This document shows positions 32,998 to 43,943 of a stretch of DNA of 64,000 nucleotides, piece after piece. Origin of the DNA: Prinsepia uniflora (taxonomy: Eukaryota > Streptophyta > Magnoliopsida > Rosales > Rosaceae); contig CM064873.1 in NCBI GenBank assembly GCA_032719365.1, positions 43,128,332 through 43,192,331 of the forward strand. Reading direction: 5' to 3'. Both the position numbers and the translations under genes were made by a program. The notes beneath the pieces were generated by a model. It was not told where the DNA came from. It did not search any database and saw nothing but the letters and a program-made list of their open reading frames with translations. How positions within the stretch are numbered: position 1 is the first letter of the stretch; every line of letters starts with the position of its first letter.

Positions 32998-35690
32998 TGT
33001 AACGACCAGGAAATTCGAAAAAGGAAAATTTGGAAACAGTTGAAGGAAATGACGATTTTGCCCCTGAAATAGGGCGAACGGTTGACTTTGGGTTTGAGCG
33101 GTCAAACGAACTTTGACCGATGACTGTGACGTAGTTCGGGACGTCAGGAGTTCAAAGACAGGTGGCACGTCCGATTTCGACATTCGAGGAAAAAGTTATT
33201 ACGTTTGGAAGTTTAAGGGTAATTTGGTAAATTGGTTAAAAAGGGGTCATTTGTTGACTTTTTTATCGGGACCGTGTTTGGACTTTCCGTAAGTACCGTT
33301 GGATAGGTCTCGGGACGCTGAATCTGTAGACAGGTGGCATGCGTCAATCGGAGTTCGGACGTGAAAGTTATGGGTCTGTGAAGGCTAGGGGTATTTTGGT
33401 AATTTGTTATGGCAAGGGTAAAATGGTAATTTTCCACAGCAGGGATAATTATAGCAGGGATAATTGGATAATTAAGTGGCTGGTTCAGCCTATTTGGATG
33501 AGGATTAGTTATTATGTGACATCTGTCACTTTAATAGAAGGATTTGTGGCATGTTTGTGCTGTCGAGTATGTTTCAGGACAACAAACAAAACCGCCCACC
33601 TTGTGTTTAAATTCTTACAAATTGATTGATCAAGGAAGAAAATTGTGAAACCTGAGATGTTGGGGTGAATTTACAAAGAAACACAAGTGGGAATGAGAGA
33701 AGAAAAGGGGAAGAAAACCCAAAGAAACCGAAGACCCAAACCCGTGAAACTTATATTTTTCCAAAATTCGAATTTGAATTCTAAGCTCGAGATGACTCAA
33801 ATTGTGGTTCAATTATGTCTTCTGGGATCATTTCGACCAGGACTAGATTAAAAATGAAAGGAATTGGGGTTGTTTTGGCCTAGAACAGAGAAGGGGAAGA
33901 TTTCGAAAATTCGAGCTTGAGTCGAATGGATTGGAGGTATAGAACGATGAAATTGATATTACAAGCATGTTTCCCAGTGTCCCACAATGCTTCAGGATGG
34001 ATCAATTGCAAGGAAACAATTTAAATTGATCAAAATTGAAAGACGAATAGTGTCTGCGATAGAGAGGGAATTGTGAAGTGGATTTCAATGGTTCGAGGTA
34101 AGTGATGGTGAAATTAAGATGTCAGAACTTTAATTGGATATAAAACGAAGTTACTGGATTGATCAATTGTGATATTTAACTGGGAATGGACAGGAATTGA
34201 ACCGGGTTGCATCGCAGGACCCGTTTGCAAAGGAATCGGGTAAAGATGATGATGAACAGTGGCTGGTTACTATAGCTGGCGCGTGGGGGCGCATGAGCGG
34301 GAATCCCAAGGTGAGGTTAACACGACTTTTATTCGATGCAATGTAACGAACATTTTGGCTTTGGTTTCGAGTCGATCGGACACCGTTTCGATAATGTTTC
34401 GAGGGTCTGAAGGTTTATGTTACGTATTTAATTAATATTAAATTCCCGAAAAATTTTGGGGAATGAGTATGATGTTAATGGAACCCTTAGTGACCCTGAG
34501 TAATGATTTTGGACAGGATTCGGGATTCCTGAAAAACGTCAGATATTACGGAAACACGTGCAGCTCAGAAAGCAAGTGGTTTGGACGGTGTGTGAGTGGA
34601 CGTTTGTTTTATAAACCATGATGCATGCATAGTTAAATGTTTTACATTATTGATTGCATGATTTGACTTGCATTGATGTCTTGACGTTGTGGCATGATTA
34701 TGTGTGATTTAATGATTATTTTTATCGGTCTTTCGGGCACGTTTTACGAGAAATGTGCAAATGGTATTTTGGGCTAGGCCCGGAGTCAAAAAGGTTTTGA
34801 AAAGGATATTTTGACTTAATTGGTGAGTCAATTATGATTTCTGGATTATTTTAATGTTTTCAATGTGATTTTACGAATTTGCGTATAATTGGTATTTGAG
34901 CTTGAAACCCTGTCGGGAATGCTTTTGACTTGGTTTGAAGTCAATGATATGATTGATATATATTTGTGGTATGGATTGTGTTTGTGATTGTGGATACTGG
35001 ATCATGTTCTGGATGGTGCGAGTGCAGTTCCTAGACGTGACTCGGATGTTGCGTGAGTGCAGTTCCCAAGTATGTGGTACGTCTAGATGGTGCGTGTGCA
35101 GTCCCCAGACATGATGGATATGACTCGGATGGTGCCTGAGTGCAGTTCCCGAGGTTGGCCTACGCGTAGTGCGGATATGACTGTGTGATTGTTTGATGAA
35201 TAGTGCGGATTGATTGATGGATTGATTGATTGTGCACTTGTGAGTAGTGCTATTTGATGTTTTGTGATTACGTACTGGTATTGAGTACGGGTTTTTGGTC
35301 TGTGTGGCCAGGTGATTATGTGTTCATATGTTTTGGCCTGAGAGCCGGGATTTGACTTGTTATGTGATTTGGCTGGAAAGCCGGTGATTGTGATTCCTAC
35401 ATTTTTCCCTATGCATGCATGGTTTGATAAACTGGAGGGTAACTGATGTGTTTCAAACGTATTTTAAATGATATTATTTTTGTCCACTCACACCTTTTCG
35501 GTTTTGATGACCCTCTAGGCCGTGGCACGACGTTCGGGGCTGATCGAGAGGCGGAGGCATGAGCGGAAATCAGTGCAGTTATCCCTTGTCTGATATGTGC
35601 TGAAGGGTACTTTCGGGACTTCAGTTGACTTGTCAGACGGGAGCAGGACCGGGCACGATTATCAAAGTCCAGTTGGGACAGGTCCTGTCA
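32998..35690 (+). mobile_element. Solo LTR F with TATTA target-site duplication
   Basis: This 2693-bp LTR starts TGTAACGACCAGG and ends GGGACAGGTCCTGTCA. TATTA flanks it at 32993-32997 and 35691-35695. It carries GTGTGAGTGGAC at 34590-34601 and GTCCACTCACAC at 35482-35493. A block of constant-loop hairpins occupies about 35008-35155. The terminal stem TTGTCTGA ... TGTCAGACGGGAGCAGG has a loop of about 40 bases. It is the only superfamily copy here that is neither nested nor interrupted. Confidence 0.93.
35008..35155 (+). repeat. Four partly decayed hairpin units in LTR F (loop ATGGTGCGTGAGTGCAGTT)
   Basis: A near-constant loop of about 19 bases, with variants, is flanked by different complementary ends: TCTGG/CCTAGA, CTCGG/CCCAAG, GTCTAG/CCAGAC and CTCGG/CCGAG. 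Only the last is perfect. The design matches the arrays in the other LTRs but with a longer loop. Confidence 0.6.
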
Positions 35691-35695
35691 TATTA

Positions 35696-36085
35696 ATTTG
35701 TTATTGATGATCTTCTTTTCTTTATATTTTCTTACTAGAAAAAGAAAATATGACTTTAGATGGATATCATATTGAGCGTGACTATAAAGGTTCCCATATG
35801 CTAAAAAATATCCGCATTAAAGCATAACAACTTACCATAATATATAGGACATACGTGTTACCTCAACTCCACCGAAAAACTAGTAATAAGCAAGAACTAG
35901 CGAGAATTGACCACGAGATCAATCTCTATCCACCATACCACATAAAAATAACATAAGAATAAGCCTATCTCAGAAATTTATGCATATGCTGACCGATTTG
36001 ACCTATCTCATAAAATTTAGCTCAAAAATGTACTTACAGAGATGGAAGGTCAATTTATACTTCCATTATATATATATATATATAT
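35696..36085. other. AT-rich spacer
   Basis: No gene or repeat family recognised. It ends in a (TA)n run at about 36067-36085 directly beside the MULE-like arm. Confidence 0.5.
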
Positions 36086-36833
36086 GATAAACTACATAAA
36101 AGTATTCAAACTATAGGCCCGATTTCAAAAAGTACCCCAACTATAAAAAGTTTCATTTTTGTTCCCAAACTATACTATCGATTTCAAAAGAGTACCTCCG
36201 TTAAAAATTCCATCTAATTTTCTGTTAAGTGCCTACGTGGAAAAAAAATCACTTAACATGTGATGTGGCAAAATTTGAAGGGGCAATTTGGGAATAATCC
36301 AAATCTAGTTTAGATAAAAAAAAAACTCAATTTTGCCCAAAACCCAAATCCAGAAACCAAATCCAAATCCAAATCCATACCAAATTTCCAGAATCAAATT
36401 TCCATAACCAAATCCAAATCAAATTGACAGAACTAAATCCAAACCCCATAATCATTTAATCCAAATCCAAAATCATCTTCCAAAAATCCAAAATCTCTCT
36501 CAATCTCAATCTCATCTTCTCATACTCAAAGAAACCCAAAAACCCAGACTCTCGCTTTTACTCTCTCTTACATACACAAAGACAAAAACTATGGGACAAA
36601 CATTATCTGTGTGGTGATTGCAGATCACCCTGTCGATTTTCTTCGACACCAAATTGACAGCCACCCTGCCGATTTATGGATTTCTTGGATGCAACCACCA
36701 TGTTGATTTACTTCGGCCACCAAATCGACGACGACCAGCCATAATTTCCTAATGCCACCAGAACCACTCAACTTAGAATGGTTAGATCTATGAAACCCAT
36801 ACGACATTGACGTCGGTCTTCATCGTCGGAGAA

Positions 36834-36995
36834 CGACAATTGCATGGCCGAAGAGTATTGCCACTTCGACACCCTCACCACCATCGAGGACTCCACCTTC
36901 GTCTTCTTCGACTTCGACAATTGCATGGCCAAAGAGGATTGCCACTTCGACACCCTCACCACTATCGAAGACTACACCTTCGTCTTCTTCGACTT
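36834..36995 (+). repeat. 81-bp (27-codon) tandem duplication inside the MULE-like element
   Basis: The block beginning CGACAATTGCATGGCC at 36834 is repeated at 36915, period 81 bp. All three plus frames keep phase, and one reads a 27-residue Asp/Phe/Thr-rich repeat (DNCMAEEYCHFDTLTTIED and onward). The second copy runs into the LTR G insertion site. It could be a captured coding piece, but no start, stop or family supports a gene. Confidence 0.6.
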
Positions 36996-37924
36996 CTCTT
37001 GACACGACCCATCCTAATCCCCTCGGGATTACCGTGGAATGTGCCATCCTCCCGTTTGACACGAAGTGTCAGACAACGGATAACCTAATGCCACTACCCC
37101 AAACAGGGCTTCCAGAGTGCGCAAGGATCGATGGAAGAGGCATGCGATGTCCCAGTCTCTGCTGCAGTCGCATCCGCGATCAACCTGAAGGGCATTAAAA
37201 CAACGAAGGCTGTGAGTGGACGAGAATAATTAAGTTCATAAAACACATTTCACAAGACATTTATGCCCTTCATTAAAACATATGCATGCATCAAAAACCA
37301 GTAATCAAAACATTTACTCAAACAAGCCATTAGGGCCTTAGCCCAAAAACCGTAACCCAAAACCAAGTGTGGAAACGCAGCCCAAAACTTTAGAATACCA
37401 CATCCGTAAATACAAACCATGTGGGCCACTGCACAAATCCATAAACACAAAGTCAACCGAAAAACCATTTCATAGATCCATTAGTTCATATTTACCACAT
37501 TACCATCCCCGACATCCCAGATGCCTAGCGTCCCAAACGCTTGACATCCCAGACGTCATGTCTCACAGTAATAAGCAACGCGTGCTGCCCGGGGTATCTC
37601 CGGGTCCATATCTCTGACATCCCAGATGTCTGATGTCTCAGACGTCTAATCATCGTAATCTTGCTCCTGAGTCACTATACGGTCTGATAGCTCCGTACAA
37701 TGACCCCTCGCAGGCAATGCACCATGATTTCCCTAGTGTCCCAGACACCTATAGGAGACCATCACATATCCTCGTATCAAGATGGCATATGGAAAAAAGT
37801 TTTACAAAGCCATTTCAAAACATCTCAATGGGCCCTGCCCGAAATCTCCATAAAACAACACAATTCCATTTAGGGTCCCCGACCCGAAATTAAGTTTAAG
37901 AAACATAGGGTCCCATACCCAAAA

Positions 37925-40881
37925 TGTAACGACCTATCCCAAATTCCAAGATTATATTAGTGAGGTTAATTCGTGATTAGTAGGCGAAATCGGACGAACG
38001 ATGCGAAATGACCGTTTTGCCCCTGATCGTGGTAAAACGTTGACTTTTCATTCGGGAGGTCAAATGGACTTTGACCGATGACCATGAAGTAGTTTAGGAT
38101 GTCACGAGTTCATAGACAGGTAGTACGTTCAATTCCGACATTCGAGGATGTTATGACGTTCAGAAGTTTAGGGGCATTTTAGTAATTTTGGTTAAAAAGG
38201 GCCAAATAGTTGACTTTTTGACCGGGAGGTCCGATGGCCGAGGGCCGAGGGCCGAGCACCGTTACGTAGATTGGGATGATACGAATCCATAGATAGGCGG
38301 CACGCTGAAATCGGACTTCAAACGGGGAAGTTATAGGTCACGGAAATTCGATTTTACTATACACGTACTTCGAGACGGGGATGATTTGGCAAAATCTGAT
38401 TGGGCAGATATTTTTAGTGGGTCCCATGGATGAGTGACAAGTCTCATTGGCTAGATCCCCTAATTTGTGGATCTAACTAATTAAATAATATTATAATTAT
38501 TAGGATATAATTAATCTTAACAACTTTAAATCCTAGCCATCCATTCCATTTAACTTTTAACCCTCACCACTCATCTCATCTAATCAATCTCTCTTCTCTC
38601 ATCAGATCAAACCCTCTTCATCATCTTCATTTCTTTGCATTTTCTCACAAACCCAAACCATCCCCCCCCCCCCCCCCCCCCCCCCCCTCACCCCCTTATG
38701 CATCATTTCTCCATTTTATTCAAAACACACAACCCACACATACCACCATGAACCCATATTCCGTGTATGACCGTGAGGGGGTGGTGAGAGGCTGAGGATG
38801 GCAAGCCACGGCTGGGGACAGCGGTGGCCACAGCTGGAGGAGCTCGAACCGTGAGGTAAAAAATTTTGAAATTTCAAAATTGGATTTTAATGGTTTTTAC
38901 TCGATTTCTTTAATTGGGTTATGTTTCTGGGGACTCTAGGAGTCGAATAGGATTAGTTTTGGGGCTTGGGATGGCCAATGGCCGTGAACGGCGGGGGAAG
39001 TTCCGGCCACCATTAAAGACGGTGAAGGACAGGTTTTGGTGAGTTTTCTTCTGTTTTTAATGTCTAAAATGTAGGAAATGAACGTAGGAAGCTATTAGGA
39101 TCAAAAGGGAATGAAATGGACCTAAAATGAACCCTGAACCGGTCCAAAAACTAGAGAAAACCGGTTCAGCACAGTACATGTGAACAGTAAAACCGGTTCA
39201 CCTGAGCTTGAAGATGATGAACAGTGATCTGAGCCTTCTAGGGGCGCGTGGGCCATAATTTGGGGAAGTGTTCGACATATGAAATCTTCTATTCAATGTA
39301 ACGAAGATTTTGGGACTGGTCTCGCGTGAATCGAACATCGTTTCGATAGGTTTCGGGGTGTTCGAAGGTTTAGGATCGGTTTAAAAATAGTTAAAAGTTC
39401 GGGAAAATCACGGGGCTTTGGTAGGAGGTTAATAAGGTAGTTATTAACCCTCTATTACAATTTGGACAGGTTTGGGAGTCCCAGTGATGGTGATTGGCTC
39501 AGAAGAGCCTATGGCACGCAAATCGAGGCGGCAACTCGGACGGTCTGTGAGTGGACCTTGTTTTCTAAATTGGTGCATGCACAAATGTTTATTATATGTT
39601 TTAATACATGTTTGGTAATGCCATGGGTGCATTTGGTTGTGGTTACGTATAAGCACGTATTTCGAGGTTTCGGCCTTATACATTGCTTATACGGGTCTGT
39701 ATTTCCTTATTGGTTTTAATGATTTGAATTTGGATTTCCAAAAGGATAAACTCGGGTATGAGACCCATTTGGTTTGTCTCGGGCATATGACCTCAGATAT
39801 CGGGCACGGTGCCCAGCTGATGTCATAGGTTCGGGCACGAGACCTAGGTTACTTTACGGTTTTGATTTCAGGTCAGGGAACCTTAAATGGATTTCCCAGT
39901 TCATGACGGTTTATGGGAACCGGCATGAACCCTGGTTATGTTATGATGGTACATGATGGTTTATGGGAACTGGCATGAACCCTGGTTATGTTATGATGGT
40001 ACATGACGGTTTATGGGAACCGAGCATGGAGGATGTTATATATATATATATATGAATGGAATGAATATTATGGATCATGACGGTTCAGGGGAACCGGGCA
40101 TGGATATTTTTGTATGTATATATATGTTCATATACCTCCCTTTACTTTTATTATCTCCTCTGGGGAGGGTCGTTGGCCTGGGTAGACCCCGGAGTAGTCA
40201 CGGAGCACCAACTGAGTGGAGTCACCCCCCAGTTGGGTTCCTTACTCTCAGGAAGGCTATGGTTACTATAACCTCGAGTAGGATCAGTGGTCTGCGGACA
40301 TTGACCTTGACTTTGAGAAGACTCGGATTGAGACCCGTGTAGCACGCCTGTAGCTTTGGATACTGTGATAGGATTGTTTGTGTGACTTATATGTATATAT
40401 ATGATATATGATATGGTATATGAGATTTGATATGTGGTGTGCACAGGTGTGTACAGGATTGAGCAGTGGCTCGTGTATGTTTATGGATTTGGGCAGTGGC
40501 CCATATGGTCGATTTCATTGTGGTCCTTTCGACCTTGGTTTATTTCTGATTTGGGCTGAGTTCCCACATGTGGTCCAATTGGTTAAATGGTTTTGAATGC
40601 ATGCATGCTTTTTAGTGAAGGGTACAAATGTCTTTATGAAATGTTTTTATAAACTCTTGTTTTGTCCACTCACAGCTTTTAATGTTTTGACTGCCCTTCA
40701 GGTTGACATCGGATGTGGACTGTAGCAGAGACCGAGATATCACATGCCTCCTCCGGATCCTGGCGTACTCTGATAGCCCGGGAGGTCAAAGGTCGGAAAT
40801 ATCCCTTATTTGACACTTCGTGTCAGACGGGAGCATGGTCATCCCGCGTTAACCCCTGGGGGATTGGGATGGGTCCTGTCA
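37925..40881 (+). repeat. 5' LTR of the LARD
   Basis: Starts TGTAACGACCTATCCC and ends GGGATGGGTCCTGTCA. It holds CTGTGAGTGGAC at 39545-39556, GTCCACTCACAG at 40664-40675, and the hairpin TTGACACTTCGTGTCAG near the end. A 26-C homopolymer at 38662-38687 is replaced by a broken C/T tract in the 3' LTR. The 50-bp tandem units at 39902-40030 number about 2.5. Confidence 0.92.
39902..40030 (+). repeat. 50-bp tandem repeat in the LARD 5' LTR
   Basis: Units of exactly 50 bp begin CATGACGGTTTATGGGAACC at 39902, 39952 and 40002 (the last partial). Confidence 0.9.
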
Positions 40882-40884
40882 ACG

Positions 40885-40896
40885 TGGTATTAGAGC
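40885..40896 (+). other. Primer-binding site of the LARD
   Basis: TGGTATTAGAGC, one transition away from the TGGTATCAGAGC of the other two sites, three bases after the 5' LTR end. Confidence 0.88.
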
Positions 40897-43800
40897 GGGG
40901 TTGTCTCTATTCAAGCAACCACGGAGCTCTTGGAGTAGTATGCAGGTCGAGGATGTGATATGTCAAGGGGCTACAGTTCGTGGTCAACCTGATTGTTGGG
41001 ATGCCGAAACGATAGTTAGTAGGATTGTATCGTGGAATTTCTTGGTTCGGCATTTGATTCCGGGGTTGCCATAGTTTTGTCAGGGTTGACAGTGTGGGAC
41101 CCTATGGAAGGTTGAATGTATTCGTACGTGAGATTGTGATCGTGTGACGGTTAGTTGGGATCGTCTTTCACGATGTCGTAGGATCGGTTCCGACGACTGG
41201 TTGGATGTTGTGACCATCCGATGATCGGATTTGGTTAAGTTAAATGGATATACTGCTGGAGGCAGCCGGATTCGAGGAATCCTAGTTGGATTGACAGTAG
41301 GATTGGATTGACGTCTTTTCGATGTCAAGACCGCGTAGTCGGTCAAATTGTAGAATATACTGCCTTATGCAGTTGGGTTCAGAGTGACCCTAGTGTATGA
41401 TTGTGGAACCCTACCTTGGATGTATGGTTCGGAGATGTGAGTTGACGAGTGGTTTAACTTGGACGACTATTCAGATTTGGATTCGTTAGTCGGTCTAGTC
41501 ATGTCAGCTTGTGTTGGGACTGCACTCTGCAGTCGAGGTTGTATTTATCAGTTAGACCTAGTTGGTTGTCGGTCTACTTTGTTGTGATGGATAGTTGGTG
41601 CAACTAAGGTCATGGGGGACTTGCTAGACGACATCGGTTGAGTCGAGTTACGACTGGTTAGAGTTGGTTGGACAGGTTACCAGGGTTGGTACTTGTCGAT
41701 GGAATCCCAAGTTTGGGATACGGGATAGTTTGTACGATCGATTGATTCCGTTGGATGCGAATCTCGATCGTGATGTTTGGTGTTTAGGTCTGCACGATTC
41801 TGTGGCAGGTACTACCGAGAATGGTTGTAGTTACGGTTGTTGGGAATCGGGGACGTTCAGGGGACGTTTCCTTTTCTCGTATGAGTTGTCAAGGTGACTG
41901 TACCCAGAGTTGTTGGGTACGAGGGAGGTAGAGTTTCTCCAATATAAGTAGAGGTACGGGATTGTCGCTCGGTATGAGTGGAGATCCAGGGTTGTCAGTT
42001 TTGCACAAGGTGTGCTAGTGTTAGTGCTGATGCTTATGTGCTGATGCTGACAGGTGATGATACTGGTACTAGCGCGGGTGCTGGTACTGGTGATTGTGAT
42101 GACATTGAGTCACATCCATCGTAATGGGCATATGTTCGGTATCTGTGGTCCCAGAGTGGATCTCAAATAGAGTTAAATTGGTGATGGACACGTGGATGAT
42201 GTCCGAGTGGGTTGGTTCCGACAAGGTTGGAACTTTGGAATCGCGAAAGGTTGTAATTGAGGTGACCCGTGGAATGCGGGTTTTTCGTATTGGCAATGGG
42301 GATTTCGAAGTCATTTTGGGTGACTTCTCAGGTTCTACCGTGGTAGATGATGGTCAATGTCACTAGTACGCTGATCATGTATTGGTTGATGAACCCGGGA
42401 TTTGTCTTGGGTCATCAGGTGGAGTGAGTACATCGAAGTTAGGTGACTGAGATTTCTCATTTTCTGCTTGGTGGCAGACGATGTTGGATTACGTGACGTG
42501 GTGAGTGCAGCGAGTTTTGGTTGCATTCACGTAGGATGAATTCTGGTGTCATCGTGATTGGATCATCCTTGGTTTTTCCTAGGTGGAAGGACAAGGATTG
42601 ATACGAGGTAATCAATGAGAAACCACAGTCTCGGCGTGTCTAGTCATTGACTGGTCTGTTTAGATGTGAGGATGTTGGGATTGGCTTCCCTATGAAGTCA
42701 ATCAAATTTAATGTGTAATCGGTTAAGCGGCTATCTGATAGGTTCGGATATGGTGCGTCTGGGTAGACGTGAACGATATTTCGGGTTTTGGAATCAGATT
42801 TTTGGATGACGATTCAGGATTTGATTTTGGAACTTGAAAGTGGATTTCTGGATTTGGTTTTGGAATCGGATTCTGGGTGACAATTCAGGATTTGATTCTG
42901 GAGCTTGACAGTGGATTTCCTTTTATGGATTTGGGTTCGGAATGGTTATTCCAAATGCTAGCTTACGGAATAATGATTTTGGATTCGGATTTAGACATGG
43001 TTATGTATTTGATTTCTGAGTTTTGGATTCGGGATTTCTTATGAAATTGCGGATTCAGATTTGGAAATGGATGTTGGGTTGGAGTTTCGAATTGTCTAAT
43101 GTTGGATTGGACAAGTGAACTCCATAATTGAAACGTGATTGGCTACAACCTAAGTGGTTGTAAGCTGATTGGTGAGTAGACGTATGTACCTTGTACGCTG
43201 TTCGAGGTACGATATCGAGCAGACTTGTGATGTTTGGTGACGGTATATAGGTTATACCCGTAGTAGGTTGGTGAGCGTGTAGGTAGTCGGATTGGTTTTG
43301 ATACCATTGGAATTGTTGAGGTCGTGAACTGGACATTGGATATTGTGCACTGGGTCATGGTTTTTTGATGGGTCTAGTTACACACAGGTCGAGTATTTGT
43401 TGGTATGCGTATACTCAGGTTGAGTGAGTTGGTGTTTAGTGTAACCACTGGTGAGTATAGTGTCAGTTTTTTACTAGCGACTGTCAAGTGGTGACAGTTT
43501 GTCGAAGGTGTCAGCGTGGATTGATTAGTGAGGTCTGATGACTCCCAGTGGGAGTAGACGTCAAGATAGATTGAGATTCAGAAAGGAACCGTCGACTTGT
43601 TGTGTCAACAAGATGGTAGATTGACAAGTGGTTAGCTCATAGGATACTTGGGCAACTCTGATACTGACAGGTGGTGTCAGTTCAGAACGTGTGATTACTG
43701 TCATTCGACATGGTCGAGTGTAGTCAATACGACGCGAGTGTTAGTGGTACGTCTGGTTGCAGACAAGTATTATTCTGGTTAGTGGGTGTACGAGTGTACA

Positions 43801-43943
43801 CGTGACGTGAGATCGAATTAGTTCCACGAGGTGGATGTGGAATCAAAATAGTTGGAGTTTCGAGAATTAAACTAATTAAGGAGGGAAGAACTGTTGGAAT
43901 TAGGTCGGTTGGAATTTCGAGGATGAAATTAATTAAGGAAGGT
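40897..43943 (+). mobile_element. LARD internal region, non-coding
   Basis: About 3 kb with no open frame above roughly 95 codons and no retroelement motif. It contains a direct repeat around 42787-42930 (phrases GATTCAGGATTTGATT and GTGGATTTC repeated about 70 bp apart) and ends in the purine tract AATTAAGGAAGGT next to the 3' LTR. Its first ~100 bp match the internal region at 1-839, and its last ~560 bp match 60425-61007. Conservation of both ends without coding sequence suggests cis-acting roles such as packaging. Confidence 0.85.

Noticed and set aside
36077..36085. 9-bp target duplication TATATATAT for the MULE-like element
   Set aside because: Both flanks lie in or near TA microsatellites and the right flank directly beside the arm reads ACATGCATA; a match can be forced only by shifting the end.
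39902..40030. CRISPR-like array of 50-bp units
   Set aside because: The units are contiguous with no spacers and lie in a plant LTR; this is an ordinary minisatellite.
40013..40342. Repeated open frames of 109-135 codons (also 46068-46409 and 57580-57987)
   Set aside because: They are translations of the same LTR segment including 50-bp tandem repeats and TA runs; there is no family resemblance and LTR descent fully explains the similarity.
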